Positions 50,176-57,942 of a DNA stretch of 64,000 nt are shown here, in pieces. Positions within the stretch are counted from its first letter, which is position 1, and the number at the start of each line of letters is the position of its first letter. The stretch covers positions 11,801,501 through 11,865,500 of the forward strand of contig NZ_JAMZEB010000002.1 of NCBI RefSeq assembly GCF_024172165.1, given 5' to 3'. The stretch comes from Nonomuraea thailandensis. GTDB taxonomy: Bacteria > Actinomycetota > Actinomycetes > Streptosporangiales > Streptosporangiaceae. The translations under genes were made by a program, and so were the position numbers. The notes under the pieces were generated by a model. That model did not search any database and was not told where the DNA came from. It was given only the letters and a program-made list of their open reading frames with translations.

Positions 50176-51003
50176 TCAGACGAACAGCTCGTCGATGGTC
50201 AGGGCGGTCGCCGCGCGATGCGCCCACTCGTCGAGCTGCTCCTGGTCGGCGCACGACGTGATGGCCGTCAGGGCCTCGTCCGTGATGCTCACGCCGCGCG
50301 CCCGCAGCACGGCCAGCACGGCCCGCGCCTTGCCCTCCGACAGCCCGGTGGCGCGCCCCCTGGTGAAGTGCTCGCGGGCGAACGGGCTGTAGACCGGCCA
50401 CGTGGCGGACGACATGGTCTCCTCCAGAACCCGCCGGACGTCGGTGGACGCCAGGCGGTAGGCGTACTCGTAGTAGCGGGCGCCGTGGCTCTCCTCCGTC
50501 TTCGCCAGCGCCTCCAGGAACGTCCCCGCGACCGCCTCGTCGCCGCCGTGTGACAGCACGGACAGCACCGCCAGCTCCAGGCACTCGGCGGCCTGCGCGG
50601 GATCGGAGATCGGCGCCACCTGGTCGGGGCCGACGACCAGCGGGTGCAGAACGTACCCGGGCAGGCTGGTGACGACGGGTTGCGCCGCCCAGTCGCAGAC
50701 CCCGGCGTCGGGCGCGAGCACCAGCACCAGCACCGGGCGCCTGAGCCGCAACCAGAGGGCGGCGCTGCGCCGCGCCCAGCCCTGCCGGTCCTCCTCGGAC
50801 ACGGTGTGCTGCAGCTCCACGATGACGCCGTGCGCGGGCTCGCACCAGGCCGGCGGCGCGGGTGCGCCAGGGCCGGCCGAGGCCACCTCGACCAGGGTGT
50901 CGGAGGGCAGGTCGATGTCGAACACGTCGCAGAGCAGGTCGACGGCGAGGGAGGGCCGGTTCCGAAACAAGGCGTTCAGCGCCTCATGCACGGAGGAGGG
51001 CAT
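50176..51003 (-). CDS. PD-(D/E)XK-like family protein of unknown function
   Basis: 275 residues from ATG 51003 (MPSSVHEALNALFRNRPSLAVDLL); no ribosome site. The core has a nuclease-like pattern: HGVIVELQHTVSEEDRQGWARRSAALWLRLRRPVLVLVLAPD, where VELQ resembles the ExK/ExQ motif. A charged RGRATGLSEGKARAVLAVLRARGVSITDEA segment follows near the C-terminus. Proteins of this pattern, opening with short MPSSxHE and ending GKARAVLxVLxARG, are numerous in Streptosporangiaceae genomes, from memory of the group; they are related to Rpn/transposase-associated nucleases. The function is unproven. Confidence 0.75.
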   Translation of the reverse strand: MPSSVHEALNALFRNRPSLAVDLLCDVFDIDLPSDTLVEVASAGPGAPAPPAWCEPAHGVIVELQHTVSEEDRQGWARRSAALWLRLRRPVLVLVLAPDAGVCDWAAQPVVTSLPGYVLHPLVVGPDQVAPISDPAQAAECLELAVLSVLSHGGDEAVAGTFLEALAKTEESHGARYYEYAYRLASTDVRRVLEETMSSATWPVYSPFAREHFTRGRATGLSEGKARAVLAVLRARGVSITDEALTAITSCADQEQLDEWAHRAATALTIDELFV

Positions 51004-51158
51004 GTCGCTGAACGTTACCAGTCGCGCACAAGACGTGTCGGACTTTCCGGCAGGTCCGGCCGCCCGAATCGGCCCGCCGTGCCGGGCGCAACGAGAAGTC
51101 AACGCATTCGGTAAGGGTCGTCCATTCCGATGTTGGTTTGCCACTATGGTGGCGTTTC

Positions 51159-51527
51159 ATGATGCGCGTCCCCGTCCCTGCCCGGCTCAGAAAGGCCGTG
51201 CGCACATGGTTCGACTCCCGGTACATCTCGATCGCCGATCATCGCCAGGACATCAGGGACGCGCTCTGGGAGGTCCAGACCCTGAGACGGGAGATGGCCA
51301 CCCTGCAGAGCGAGGTCGAGCGGCTGCGGAATGCCCGCCCGGCGGCGGCTGCCAAGCCTGACCCGGCGCTGAAGGCCAGGCTCGACGACACCCACCGGCT
51401 CGCCCAGGAGACGGCCAGGGCGCTGGACGGCGTGCTGCAGAACGAGGTCCTGGTCTGGCAGGCCATCGACGACCTGCGGGCCCGTCGCGACGAGCCGGGC
51501 AGGCCCGAGGAGCGACCGTGCGCGTGA
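51159..51527 (+). CDS. Small coiled-coil protein heading the PP-loop operon
   Basis: 122 residues; start at ATG 51159 or the adjoining ATG 51162. No Shine-Dalgarno sequence, and TATGGT nine bases before suggests a leaderless transcript. Basic N-terminus (RVPVPARLRKAVRTWFDSRYISIADHRQDIRDALWEVQ), then a heptad-rich coiled coil (LRREMATLQSEVERLRNARPAAA and LKARLDDTHRLAQETARALDGVLQNEVLVWQAIDDLRARRD). It overlaps the PP-loop gene by 10 bases. The function is unknown; it may scaffold the enzymes encoded downstream. Confidence 0.75.
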   Translation: MMRVPVPARLRKAVRTWFDSRYISIADHRQDIRDALWEVQTLRREMATLQSEVERLRNARPAAAAKPDPALKARLDDTHRLAQETARALDGVLQNEVLVWQAIDDLRARRDEPGRPEERPCA

Positions 51528-52729
51528 CCTGGAGCGCCGGCACGGATCTGACCTTCCGGCTCCACCCGGAGGACGAGATCACCGGCCGGGCGTCCGACGA
51601 GCACCCGATCAAGCTGGCCATCAACTCCTGCTCCATCGGCGGGGTCCCCGGCGACGCGCACCCCGACCTGTACGCCGTGGCCGCCTGGACGATCGTCGCC
51701 CCCTGGACCAGGAGGCGGATCACGTTCGACAGGGCCGTCTCGGCGGAGCTGGCTCAGGCGCTGCACGACGGCTGGGGGGTCGAGGCGGGGCCGGTGGGCG
51801 CGGAGCCCCGGCGGCCCGGGGCCAGGCTGGCGATCTCCTACAGCGGCGGCGCGGACTCCGTGGCGGCGGCCACGATCTTCCCCGAGGCCCCGTTCGTGCA
51901 CTTCCGCCGGGTCGCCCACCCGCGCGTCCCGAACCGCTGGCCGCACTACCGCTCCGACGTGCTGGCCAAGCTGGCCGCCGGGACCGGCCGCGAGCTGAGC
52001 ACGGTCACCTCGGACCTGGAGTACACGCTCGCCGAGCCCCGCCCCGGCTATCCCGAGCACCACGCGGTGGCCGCCGGCGCCCTGCTCCTGGCCGACCGGC
52101 TCGACCTGGGCGGCCTGGGCTTCGGCTACGAGATGGGCTCCCGCTGGCTCGGCGGCGGGCGCTACCTGTGGCGCTTCACCCCCGACAACCCGATGTGGGC
52201 GCCGCACGGCAGGTGGGGCCGCCTGTTCGCCGCCGCGGGCGTGCACATCGTGCTGCCCGTGGGCGGCGTGAGCGAGGCCGTCACGATGCGCCTGGCCCTG
52301 GGCTCGCCGCTCAGGGAGCAGGTGCGCTGGTGCCTGCGCGGCACCGACGGCCCGTGCCGCAACTGCGGCAAGTGCCTGTACAAGGAGCTCATCCAGGCCG
52401 CGGTGGAGCGCCGCCCGCTCGACACGCCGATCACCGCCGACCGCCCCATGGCCCGCAAGTACCTCAGGAAGCCGCCGTACGGGGGGCAGGAGATGATCCA
52501 GTACGGGCTGGCCCGCGTTCCCGGGATCGAGAACACGCTGTTCGCCCAGGCGCTCGACTACTTCGACGTGTCGGAGGAGTCCACGAGCTGGCTGGAGCAC
52601 TGCTACCCGCCAGCCCTGGAGGAGATCCCGGAGCGGTGGCGGGCGCAGGCGGCGGGGTTCATCGAGGCGAACGTGGGGCTGATGACGGAGTCCGAGGTGC
52701 GCAGAGTCGAGTCGTGGGGGAGCGCGTGA
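51518..52729 (+). CDS. PP-loop (N-type ATP pyrophosphatase) protein of unknown substrate
   Basis: 403 residues from a GTG. The PP-loop AISYSGGADSVAAATIF at about 107-123 places it with QueC, asparagine synthetase and tRNA-lysidine synthetase-type ATPases, which adenylate a carboxyl or carbonyl group and release pyrophosphate. A CRNCGKCLYKEL motif at about 279-290 probably binds zinc. The first 100 residues are a beta-rich domain (TFRLHPEDEITGRASDEHPIKLAINSCSIGGV) not seen in QueC. Related proteins occur in cell-envelope or sugar gene clusters, as far as I recall (DUF6395-like). It overlaps the genes on both sides, so its product must work with the coiled-coil and M55 proteins. Confidence 0.82.
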   Translation: MRVTWSAGTDLTFRLHPEDEITGRASDEHPIKLAINSCSIGGVPGDAHPDLYAVAAWTIVAPWTRRRITFDRAVSAELAQALHDGWGVEAGPVGAEPRRPGARLAISYSGGADSVAAATIFPEAPFVHFRRVAHPRVPNRWPHYRSDVLAKLAAGTGRELSTVTSDLEYTLAEPRPGYPEHHAVAAGALLLADRLDLGGLGFGYEMGSRWLGGGRYLWRFTPDNPMWAPHGRWGRLFAAAGVHIVLPVGGVSEAVTMRLALGSPLREQVRWCLRGTDGPCRNCGKCLYKELIQAAVERRPLDTPITADRPMARKYLRKPPYGGQEMIQYGLARVPGIENTLFAQALDYFDVSEESTSWLEHCYPPALEEIPERWRAQAAGFIEANVGLMTESEVRRVESWGSA

Positions 52730-53568
52730 AGGTCTATCTGTCGGTCGACATGGAGGGCGTGACGGGTCTGACCGACCCGGAGGAGATGCACGCCGGCAAA
52801 CGCGGGTACGAGCGGGGCTGCGAGCTGATGACGGCCGACGCGAACGCGGCCGTGGCGGGCGCCTTCGAGGCCGGCGCGAGCGGCGTGCTGGTCAACGACG
52901 CCCACGGCTCCACCAAGAACCTCCGCATCGACCTCCTCGACCCCCGGGCCAGCCTGATCAGGGGCCCCGGCAAGGCGCAGCGGATGGCGCACGGGCTCGA
53001 CGGCTCGTTCCAGGCGGCGGGCTTCGTGGGCTACCACGCCCGCGCCGGCGTGCCGCACGGGGTGCTCAACCACACGTGGATGGGCAAGGAGATCCAGAAC
53101 GTCCACCTCAACGGCGAGCTGTGCGGCGAGACGCGGCTGGTCGCGGCCTGCGCCGGGTTCCACGGGGTGCCGGTGGTGCTGGTGACCGGGGACGAGGCCG
53201 TGGGCGAGGAGGCCCGCGAACTGCTCGGCGACGTCGAGACCGTCGCGGTGAAGAAGGGCATCGACAAGTTCTCGGCCGAGCTGCTGCCGCCGAGCGTCGC
53301 CCAGGCCCGGATCCGTGAGGCCACGGCTCGGGCGCTGGGGCGGTTGAACGACTTCACGCCGTACGTGGTGGAGGCGCCGTACACGCTGGGGGTGGAGTGG
53401 AACTCCACCGCCATCGCCGCGGCCGTGTCGCTGATCCCGGGCGTGAAGTCGGCGGGCCCGCGGCACACGGAGTTCACCACCGGCGACTTCAACGAGATCA
53501 TGGCCCTGTTCGGCCTGTTCGCGAGCATCGCCGGCCAGGTCGCCTGCGGCAGCGGGCCCTATGGCTGA
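52726..53568 (+). CDS. M55-family D-aminopeptidase (DppA-like)
   Basis: 280 residues from a GTG that overlaps the PP-loop stop by four bases. The M55 metal ligands are visible: SVDMEGVTG (Asp and Glu), VNDAHGSTKNL (Asp, His), FVGYHARAG (His) and the NHTWMG catalytic loop; C-terminal VEWNSTAIAAAV matches the decamer-forming family. DppA releases N-terminal D-amino acids from short peptides, mainly D-Ala, and is used on peptidoglycan-derived peptides. Here it is in one operon with a PP-loop ATPase and an exported amine oxidase, which is not a usual setting. Confidence 0.92.
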   Translation: MKVYLSVDMEGVTGLTDPEEMHAGKRGYERGCELMTADANAAVAGAFEAGASGVLVNDAHGSTKNLRIDLLDPRASLIRGPGKAQRMAHGLDGSFQAAGFVGYHARAGVPHGVLNHTWMGKEIQNVHLNGELCGETRLVAACAGFHGVPVVLVTGDEAVGEEARELLGDVETVAVKKGIDKFSAELLPPSVAQARIREATARALGRLNDFTPYVVEAPYTLGVEWNSTAIAAAVSLIPGVKSAGPRHTEFTTGDFNEIMALFGLFASIAGQVACGSGPYG

Positions 53569-55210
53569 CACCCCCGAGCCCGGCACCCCCGGGCCCGGCA
53601 CGCCCGAGCCGGACAGGCCCGAGCCCGGCAGCCCCGCCTCTGCAGGCCCTGGGGTCAGGAGCAGGAGCGGGGCGCTGACCCGGCGGGGGCTGCTCGTCGG
53701 GATCGGCGCCGCCGGGGGCGCGGGCGCCATGTACGCCGCCATGGGCGCGCTCGGCCTGGCCCCCACCGGCCAGGACAAGGAGTACACGCCGCCGCGCCAG
53801 GGCGACTTCACGCTGAGCGGCAGGGCCTCGGCCAAGGTCGTGATCATCGGCGCCGGCGTGGCGGGGCTGACCGCCGCGTACGAGCTGGGCAAGGCCGGCT
53901 ACGACTGCACGCTGCTCGAAGCCCGGCAGAAGCCCGGCGGACGCAACCTCACCTTGCGCGCCGGCGACCGCCTGACCGAGCTGAACGGCCCCGCCCAGGA
54001 CGTGAGGTTCGGCCCGGGCGTCTACTTCAACGCGGGCCCGGGCCGCATCGCCCAGTGGATGGTGACCCTCGACTACTGCCGCGAGCTGGGCATCCCCATC
54101 GAGACCTTCATCAACAACAACGCCTCGGCCTACGTCCACACCAACGGCCGGACGGTCAGGGCCCGCACGGCCCGCGCCGACATGTACGGATACATCGCCG
54201 AACTCCTGGCCAAGGCCACCGACCTCGGCGCCCTGGACAAGACCCTCACCAAGGACGACAGGGAAAGCCTGCTGGAATTCCTCAGGCGCTTCGGCGACCT
54301 GGGCCCCAAGCTCGACTACGAGGGCTCCGCACGCCGCGGATTCACGAGATTCCCGGCCGTGGACGGCGGGATCCCCATGCCCGACCCCGGCACCCTCCAC
54401 CAGGTCCTCGCCGCCGGCACCGGCCGCGCCATCACCAACGACTTCGGCTACGAGCAGGCCACCCCCATGTTCCAGCCCGTCGGCGGCATGGACGCCATCG
54501 TCACCGGGCTCCAGCGGGCCGTCGGCCAGGACAGGATCAGGACAGGCGCCAAGGTCACCGGGATCACCACCCTGGACGACGGCGTCGAGGTCGCCTACAC
54601 CGGCGGCGCCCTCAAGGCCGACTACTGCGTCGCCACCCTCCCGCCCCACCTCCTCGCCAAGATCCCGCACAACCTCGGCGCCCCGATCACGGCCGCGCTG
54701 AGCACCCCCGTCCCGATCGCCGCCGGCAAGATCGGCCTGGAGTACGGCAGGCGCTGGTGGGAGCTGGAGGACCGCATCTACGGCGGCGTCACCGAGACCG
54801 ACCTGGACCTGACCCACATCTGGTACCCGTCGCACGACTACCACGCCGAGCGCGGCCTGCTCGTCGGCTACTACAACACCGAGGGCGTCGCCGAGCTGTA
54901 CGGCGCGCTCACCCCGGAGGACAGGCGGCGCAGGGCGCTCACCCAGGGCAAGAAGATCCACGGCGAGAAGTACCGCCAGAACGTGCTGTCCAGCGTCTCC
55001 ATCGCCTGGGAACGCCAGGAGCACATCCAGGGAGGCTGGGTGCGCTGGCCGTCCTTTGATTCGTCCTTCACTCTTCTGCAACGCCCCGCCGGAAGGGTTT
55101 ACTTCGCGGGCGACTGGCTCACCCATCTGATCGCTTGGCAGGCGGGGGCCATGGAGTCCGCACGCGGCGCCGTCACTCAGTTGCACAGGAGAGTCCTGCA
55201 GTCTCCGTGA
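53561..55210 (+). CDS. Tat-exported flavin monoamine oxidase family protein
   Basis: 549 residues from an ATG that overlaps the M55 gene by eight bases. The N-terminus has a 30-residue Pro/Glu/Gly repeat, then a twin-arginine signal (ALTRRGLLVGIGAAGGAGAM), so the folded flavoprotein is exported. FAD binding is shown by VVIIGAGVAGLTAAYELGKAGYDCTLLEA with GGR (about 90-130) and the C-terminal GRVYFAGDWLTHLIAWQAGAMESARGAV. It should oxidise a primary amine or L-amino acid to an imine with release of H2O2 outside the cell. The substrate is unknown; the operon context suggests a D-amino-acid- or peptide-linked amine. Confidence 0.92.
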   Translation: MADTPEPGTPGPGTPEPDRPEPGSPASAGPGVRSRSGALTRRGLLVGIGAAGGAGAMYAAMGALGLAPTGQDKEYTPPRQGDFTLSGRASAKVVIIGAGVAGLTAAYELGKAGYDCTLLEARQKPGGRNLTLRAGDRLTELNGPAQDVRFGPGVYFNAGPGRIAQWMVTLDYCRELGIPIETFINNNASAYVHTNGRTVRARTARADMYGYIAELLAKATDLGALDKTLTKDDRESLLEFLRRFGDLGPKLDYEGSARRGFTRFPAVDGGIPMPDPGTLHQVLAAGTGRAITNDFGYEQATPMFQPVGGMDAIVTGLQRAVGQDRIRTGAKVTGITTLDDGVEVAYTGGALKADYCVATLPPHLLAKIPHNLGAPITAALSTPVPIAAGKIGLEYGRRWWELEDRIYGGVTETDLDLTHIWYPSHDYHAERGLLVGYYNTEGVAELYGALTPEDRRRRALTQGKKIHGEKYRQNVLSSVSIAWERQEHIQGGWVRWPSFDSSFTLLQRPAGRVYFAGDWLTHLIAWQAGAMESARGAVTQLHRRVLQSP

Positions 55211-55271
55211 CGTCGCCCGCTGCTCCCGGAAGCGCAAGTAGGCTCCTGGGAGAGGCGATCGAGGAGATGGA

Positions 55272-55784
55272 ATGACGTTGCACTGGGTGCCCGCGACCGG
55301 ACGGACCGACCTGCTGGCCGATCCTGTGGTCCGGGCCGTGCCGAACGTGGAGGGCGCCGAGGTGGCCGAGATCGATCCCGATCTGGCCGACACGGCGGCG
55401 TTCTGCGAGAGGTACGGCGTGACCCTGGAGGAGTCGGCCAACTGCGTCGTCGTGGCGGCCAAGCGGGGCGGCGAGACGCGTTATGCCGCGTGCATGGTGC
55501 TCGCGACGATGCGCGTCGACGTGAACGGCGTGGTGCGCAGGCACCTCGACGCCCGCAAGGCCAGCTTCGCCCCGATGGCGGAGGCGGTCGAGCTGACCGG
55601 CATGGAGTACGGCGGCATCACGCCCCTCGGCCTGCCCGAGGAGTGGCCGATCCTGGTGGACACGCACGTCGCGGAGCACCCGAGGGTGGTGATCGGAAGC
55701 GGTGTGCGCAGATCGAAGCTGGCCGTCTCCGGCGCCGCACTGGCCGGGCTGAAGAGGGCAGAGGTGCTCTCGCTGGCCGGCTGA
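55272..55784 (+). CDS. YbaK/EbsC-type aminoacyl-tRNA deacylase
   Basis: 170 residues with GAGGAGATGGA before the ATG. A single-domain YbaK/ProX fold with ANCVVVAAKRGGETRYAACMVLATMRVDVNG (the conserved Lys of the editing site), KASFAPMAEAVELTGMEYGGITPLGLP and the DTHVAEHPRVVIGSGVRRSKLAVSGAALAGL tail. The family hydrolyses Cys- or Ala-tRNA(Pro) and protects against mistranslation. It is transcribed alone, 61 bases after the amine oxidase and 132 bases before the first kinase gene. Confidence 0.92.
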   Translation: MTLHWVPATGRTDLLADPVVRAVPNVEGAEVAEIDPDLADTAAFCERYGVTLEESANCVVVAAKRGGETRYAACMVLATMRVDVNGVVRRHLDARKASFAPMAEAVELTGMEYGGITPLGLPEEWPILVDTHVAEHPRVVIGSGVRRSKLAVSGAALAGLKRAEVLSLAG

Positions 55785-55916
55785 AGGCAAACTGAGGCCG
55801 ATTCGAGACCGTTGGATGGGAAACCGATGAGGCCGTTCTGGACGTTGTACGAGTGGGAATGTGGCCTCATGGTTCATCTCGTGGGCGGGGATTAAGCCGG
55901 TATGGTGCTTCATGCC

Positions 55917-57926
55917 ATGAACGATGACCGACTAGGCCCTTACCGGCTGCTCAGGCGGCTCGGTGAAGGCGGGATGGGCGTTGTCCACCTCGCTGTCGAC
56001 CCTCAGGGGCGGCAGGTGGCCATCAAGGTCCTGCGCGGAGAGGTCGCCGGTGACGAGGTCGCCAGGCGACGGCTTTCGCGCGAGGTCGAGACCATGCGCC
56101 GGGTGCGCAGCAAGTACATCGCCGAGGTGCTCGACGCCGATGTGACCGGTCATCGTCCGTACATCGTGACGCGTTACGTGCCCGGGCCGCCGCTCGACGA
56201 GATCGTCAAGAACGACGGGCCGCTCGACCTGCCCGCGCTGCTCAGGGTCGCCCACGGGGTGGCCTCGGCGCTGGCCGTCGTGCACTCGGTGGGCGTGATC
56301 CACCGCGATCTCAAGCCGGGTAACGTGCTGATCCTCGACGGCGAGCCGGTCCTCATCGACTTCGGCATCGCCCAGGCGGTCGACGCCACGCGGCTGACGC
56401 AGACCGGCATGTTCATCGGCACGCCCGGCTACCTCGCGCCCGAGATCATCGAGGGCCAGGAGGCGGGCCCCGAGGTCGACATCCACGCGTGGGCCGGCAC
56501 GCTGCTGTACGCGGGCACGGGCCAGCCGCCCTTCGGCAAGGGCACGCTGGAGATGATCTTCTACAACATCACCGCGGGCAAGGCCGACATCAGCGCCGCC
56601 CCCGCCGAGCTGCAGCCGCTGCTCAAGGCCGCCTTCCAGCGCAACCCCAACAAGCGGCCCAAGGCCGCCGAGCTGGCCGAGCAGACCGCCAGGATGTTGC
56701 CCAAGCCGGCGCAGGGCTCCTCGCCCGACGAGATCTCCACCGTGCCGCGCCCTGAGCCGCGTCCTGAGCCGCGTCCTGAGCCGCGCCCCGAGCCGCCCAA
56801 GGTGACGGAGCGGCCGTCGTACGACATCTCCACGCCCCCGGTGACGCCGAAGCGGCTGCTGGAGAACCAGGAGCAGCCGCCCCAGCCGCAACCGCAGGAC
56901 CAGCAGTACGTCTCGCTGCTGCCCAACCAGCCCGACCCGTGGCCGACCCGCAGGGTGTCGCCGGAGGAGCTGCGGCAGATCCAGCGCGAGGCCGGGGTCT
57001 ACCCGCCGCAGTCGCCGCAGGCCGGCGGCAACGGCCCGGCCGCGCCCGCGCACGGCGAGACCGACGTGCCCACGAGACGGGTGCGCCCCGACTCGCCCGA
57101 CTACCGCAGGATGAACCCGGGCCCCCAGTCGGGCCCCAACCTCGGCAGGCCCGCCGGCCCCGAGGGGCGTCCTGACACCCCCGACTACGGCCGGCCCAAC
57201 CCGATCCCGATGCAGCCGCCGCCCTACATCCCGGCGCAGCCGCAGTTCCCACCCGCCCAGCCCGACCGGCTGAGCACCAAGCGGGAGCCGTACATCCCGG
57301 GCGCGCAGCCGGGCAAGCCGCTGCAGCGTTCGCGGGCGTACGGCGTGGCGGGCGCCATGCTGCTGATCCTGATGATCGTCGCGGCCGTGTTCAAGCCCGT
57401 GCTGGTCGCGATCGTGGCGGTCCCCGTCGCGATCCTGCTGCGCGCGGCCGACCTGGCGCAGCCCCAGCTCGCCGCCAGGCGGTCGGCGGGCGCGGCGGCG
57501 CTCGACGTGGTCAGGGTGTTCGCCTTCCCCGGCGCGCTGGCCAAGTCGGCGGGCATCACGCTGGCGCTCGTGCTCTACGCGCTCATCCTGGGGCTGCCCG
57601 TCACCCTGCTGCTCACCGTGGTGGCCGGGATGGACTCCTACTACGCCCTGGCCTGGGGCGCGGCGATCGCACTGTGGACGGTCTGCGCGGGCCCCGGCGT
57701 CGAAGGTCCGGGCAAACAGATGCGCAGAACGCTCTCATCGCTCGTACCCTCGAGAACAGCGGCGATGGTGATGGCGGGAGTCCTCGCGGCGGGTGCCGCG
57801 CTCTCGCTGGGCCTCGCATCCAGCACTTTCGGGGACGAGCCGGAGGGGGAGGCCGTATGGACTCCGCTGAACGTCGGAGAAGTGGCGAGGCAACTCAACC
57901 AGCTAGGGGGGAATTCCGGGGGATGA
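55917..57926 (+). CDS. Transmembrane Ser/Thr protein kinase with long Pro-rich linker
   Basis: 669 residues from ATG 55917; an ATG at 55902 is also open. There is no ribosome site and TATGGT ten bases upstream suggests a leaderless message. Kinase domain (about 5-262): LGEGGMGVVHLAVD, IKVL Lys, VIHRDLKPGNVLI (catalytic Asp about 131), IDFGIAQ, GTPGYLAPEI. A linker of about 190 residues has tandem PRPEPRPEPRPEP units and is Pro/Gln-rich. At the C-terminus five or so transmembrane helices (AMLLILMIVAAVFKPVLVAIVAVPVAILL, ALVLYALILGLPVTLLLTVVAG and others) replace the PASTA sensor of PknB types. It is the first of three tandem kinases. Confidence 0.93.
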   Translation: MNDDRLGPYRLLRRLGEGGMGVVHLAVDPQGRQVAIKVLRGEVAGDEVARRRLSREVETMRRVRSKYIAEVLDADVTGHRPYIVTRYVPGPPLDEIVKNDGPLDLPALLRVAHGVASALAVVHSVGVIHRDLKPGNVLILDGEPVLIDFGIAQAVDATRLTQTGMFIGTPGYLAPEIIEGQEAGPEVDIHAWAGTLLYAGTGQPPFGKGTLEMIFYNITAGKADISAAPAELQPLLKAAFQRNPNKRPKAAELAEQTARMLPKPAQGSSPDEISTVPRPEPRPEPRPEPRPEPPKVTERPSYDISTPPVTPKRLLENQEQPPQPQPQDQQYVSLLPNQPDPWPTRRVSPEELRQIQREAGVYPPQSPQAGGNGPAAPAHGETDVPTRRVRPDSPDYRRMNPGPQSGPNLGRPAGPEGRPDTPDYGRPNPIPMQPPPYIPAQPQFPPAQPDRLSTKREPYIPGAQPGKPLQRSRAYGVAGAMLLILMIVAAVFKPVLVAIVAVPVAILLRAADLAQPQLAARRSAGAAALDVVRVFAFPGALAKSAGITLALVLYALILGLPVTLLLTVVAGMDSYYALAWGAAIALWTVCAGPGVEGPGKQMRRTLSSLVPSRTAAMVMAGVLAAGAALSLGLASSTFGDEPEGEAVWTPLNVGEVARQLNQLGGNSGG

Positions 57927-57942
57927 CGCGGGGAAGGTGGCG

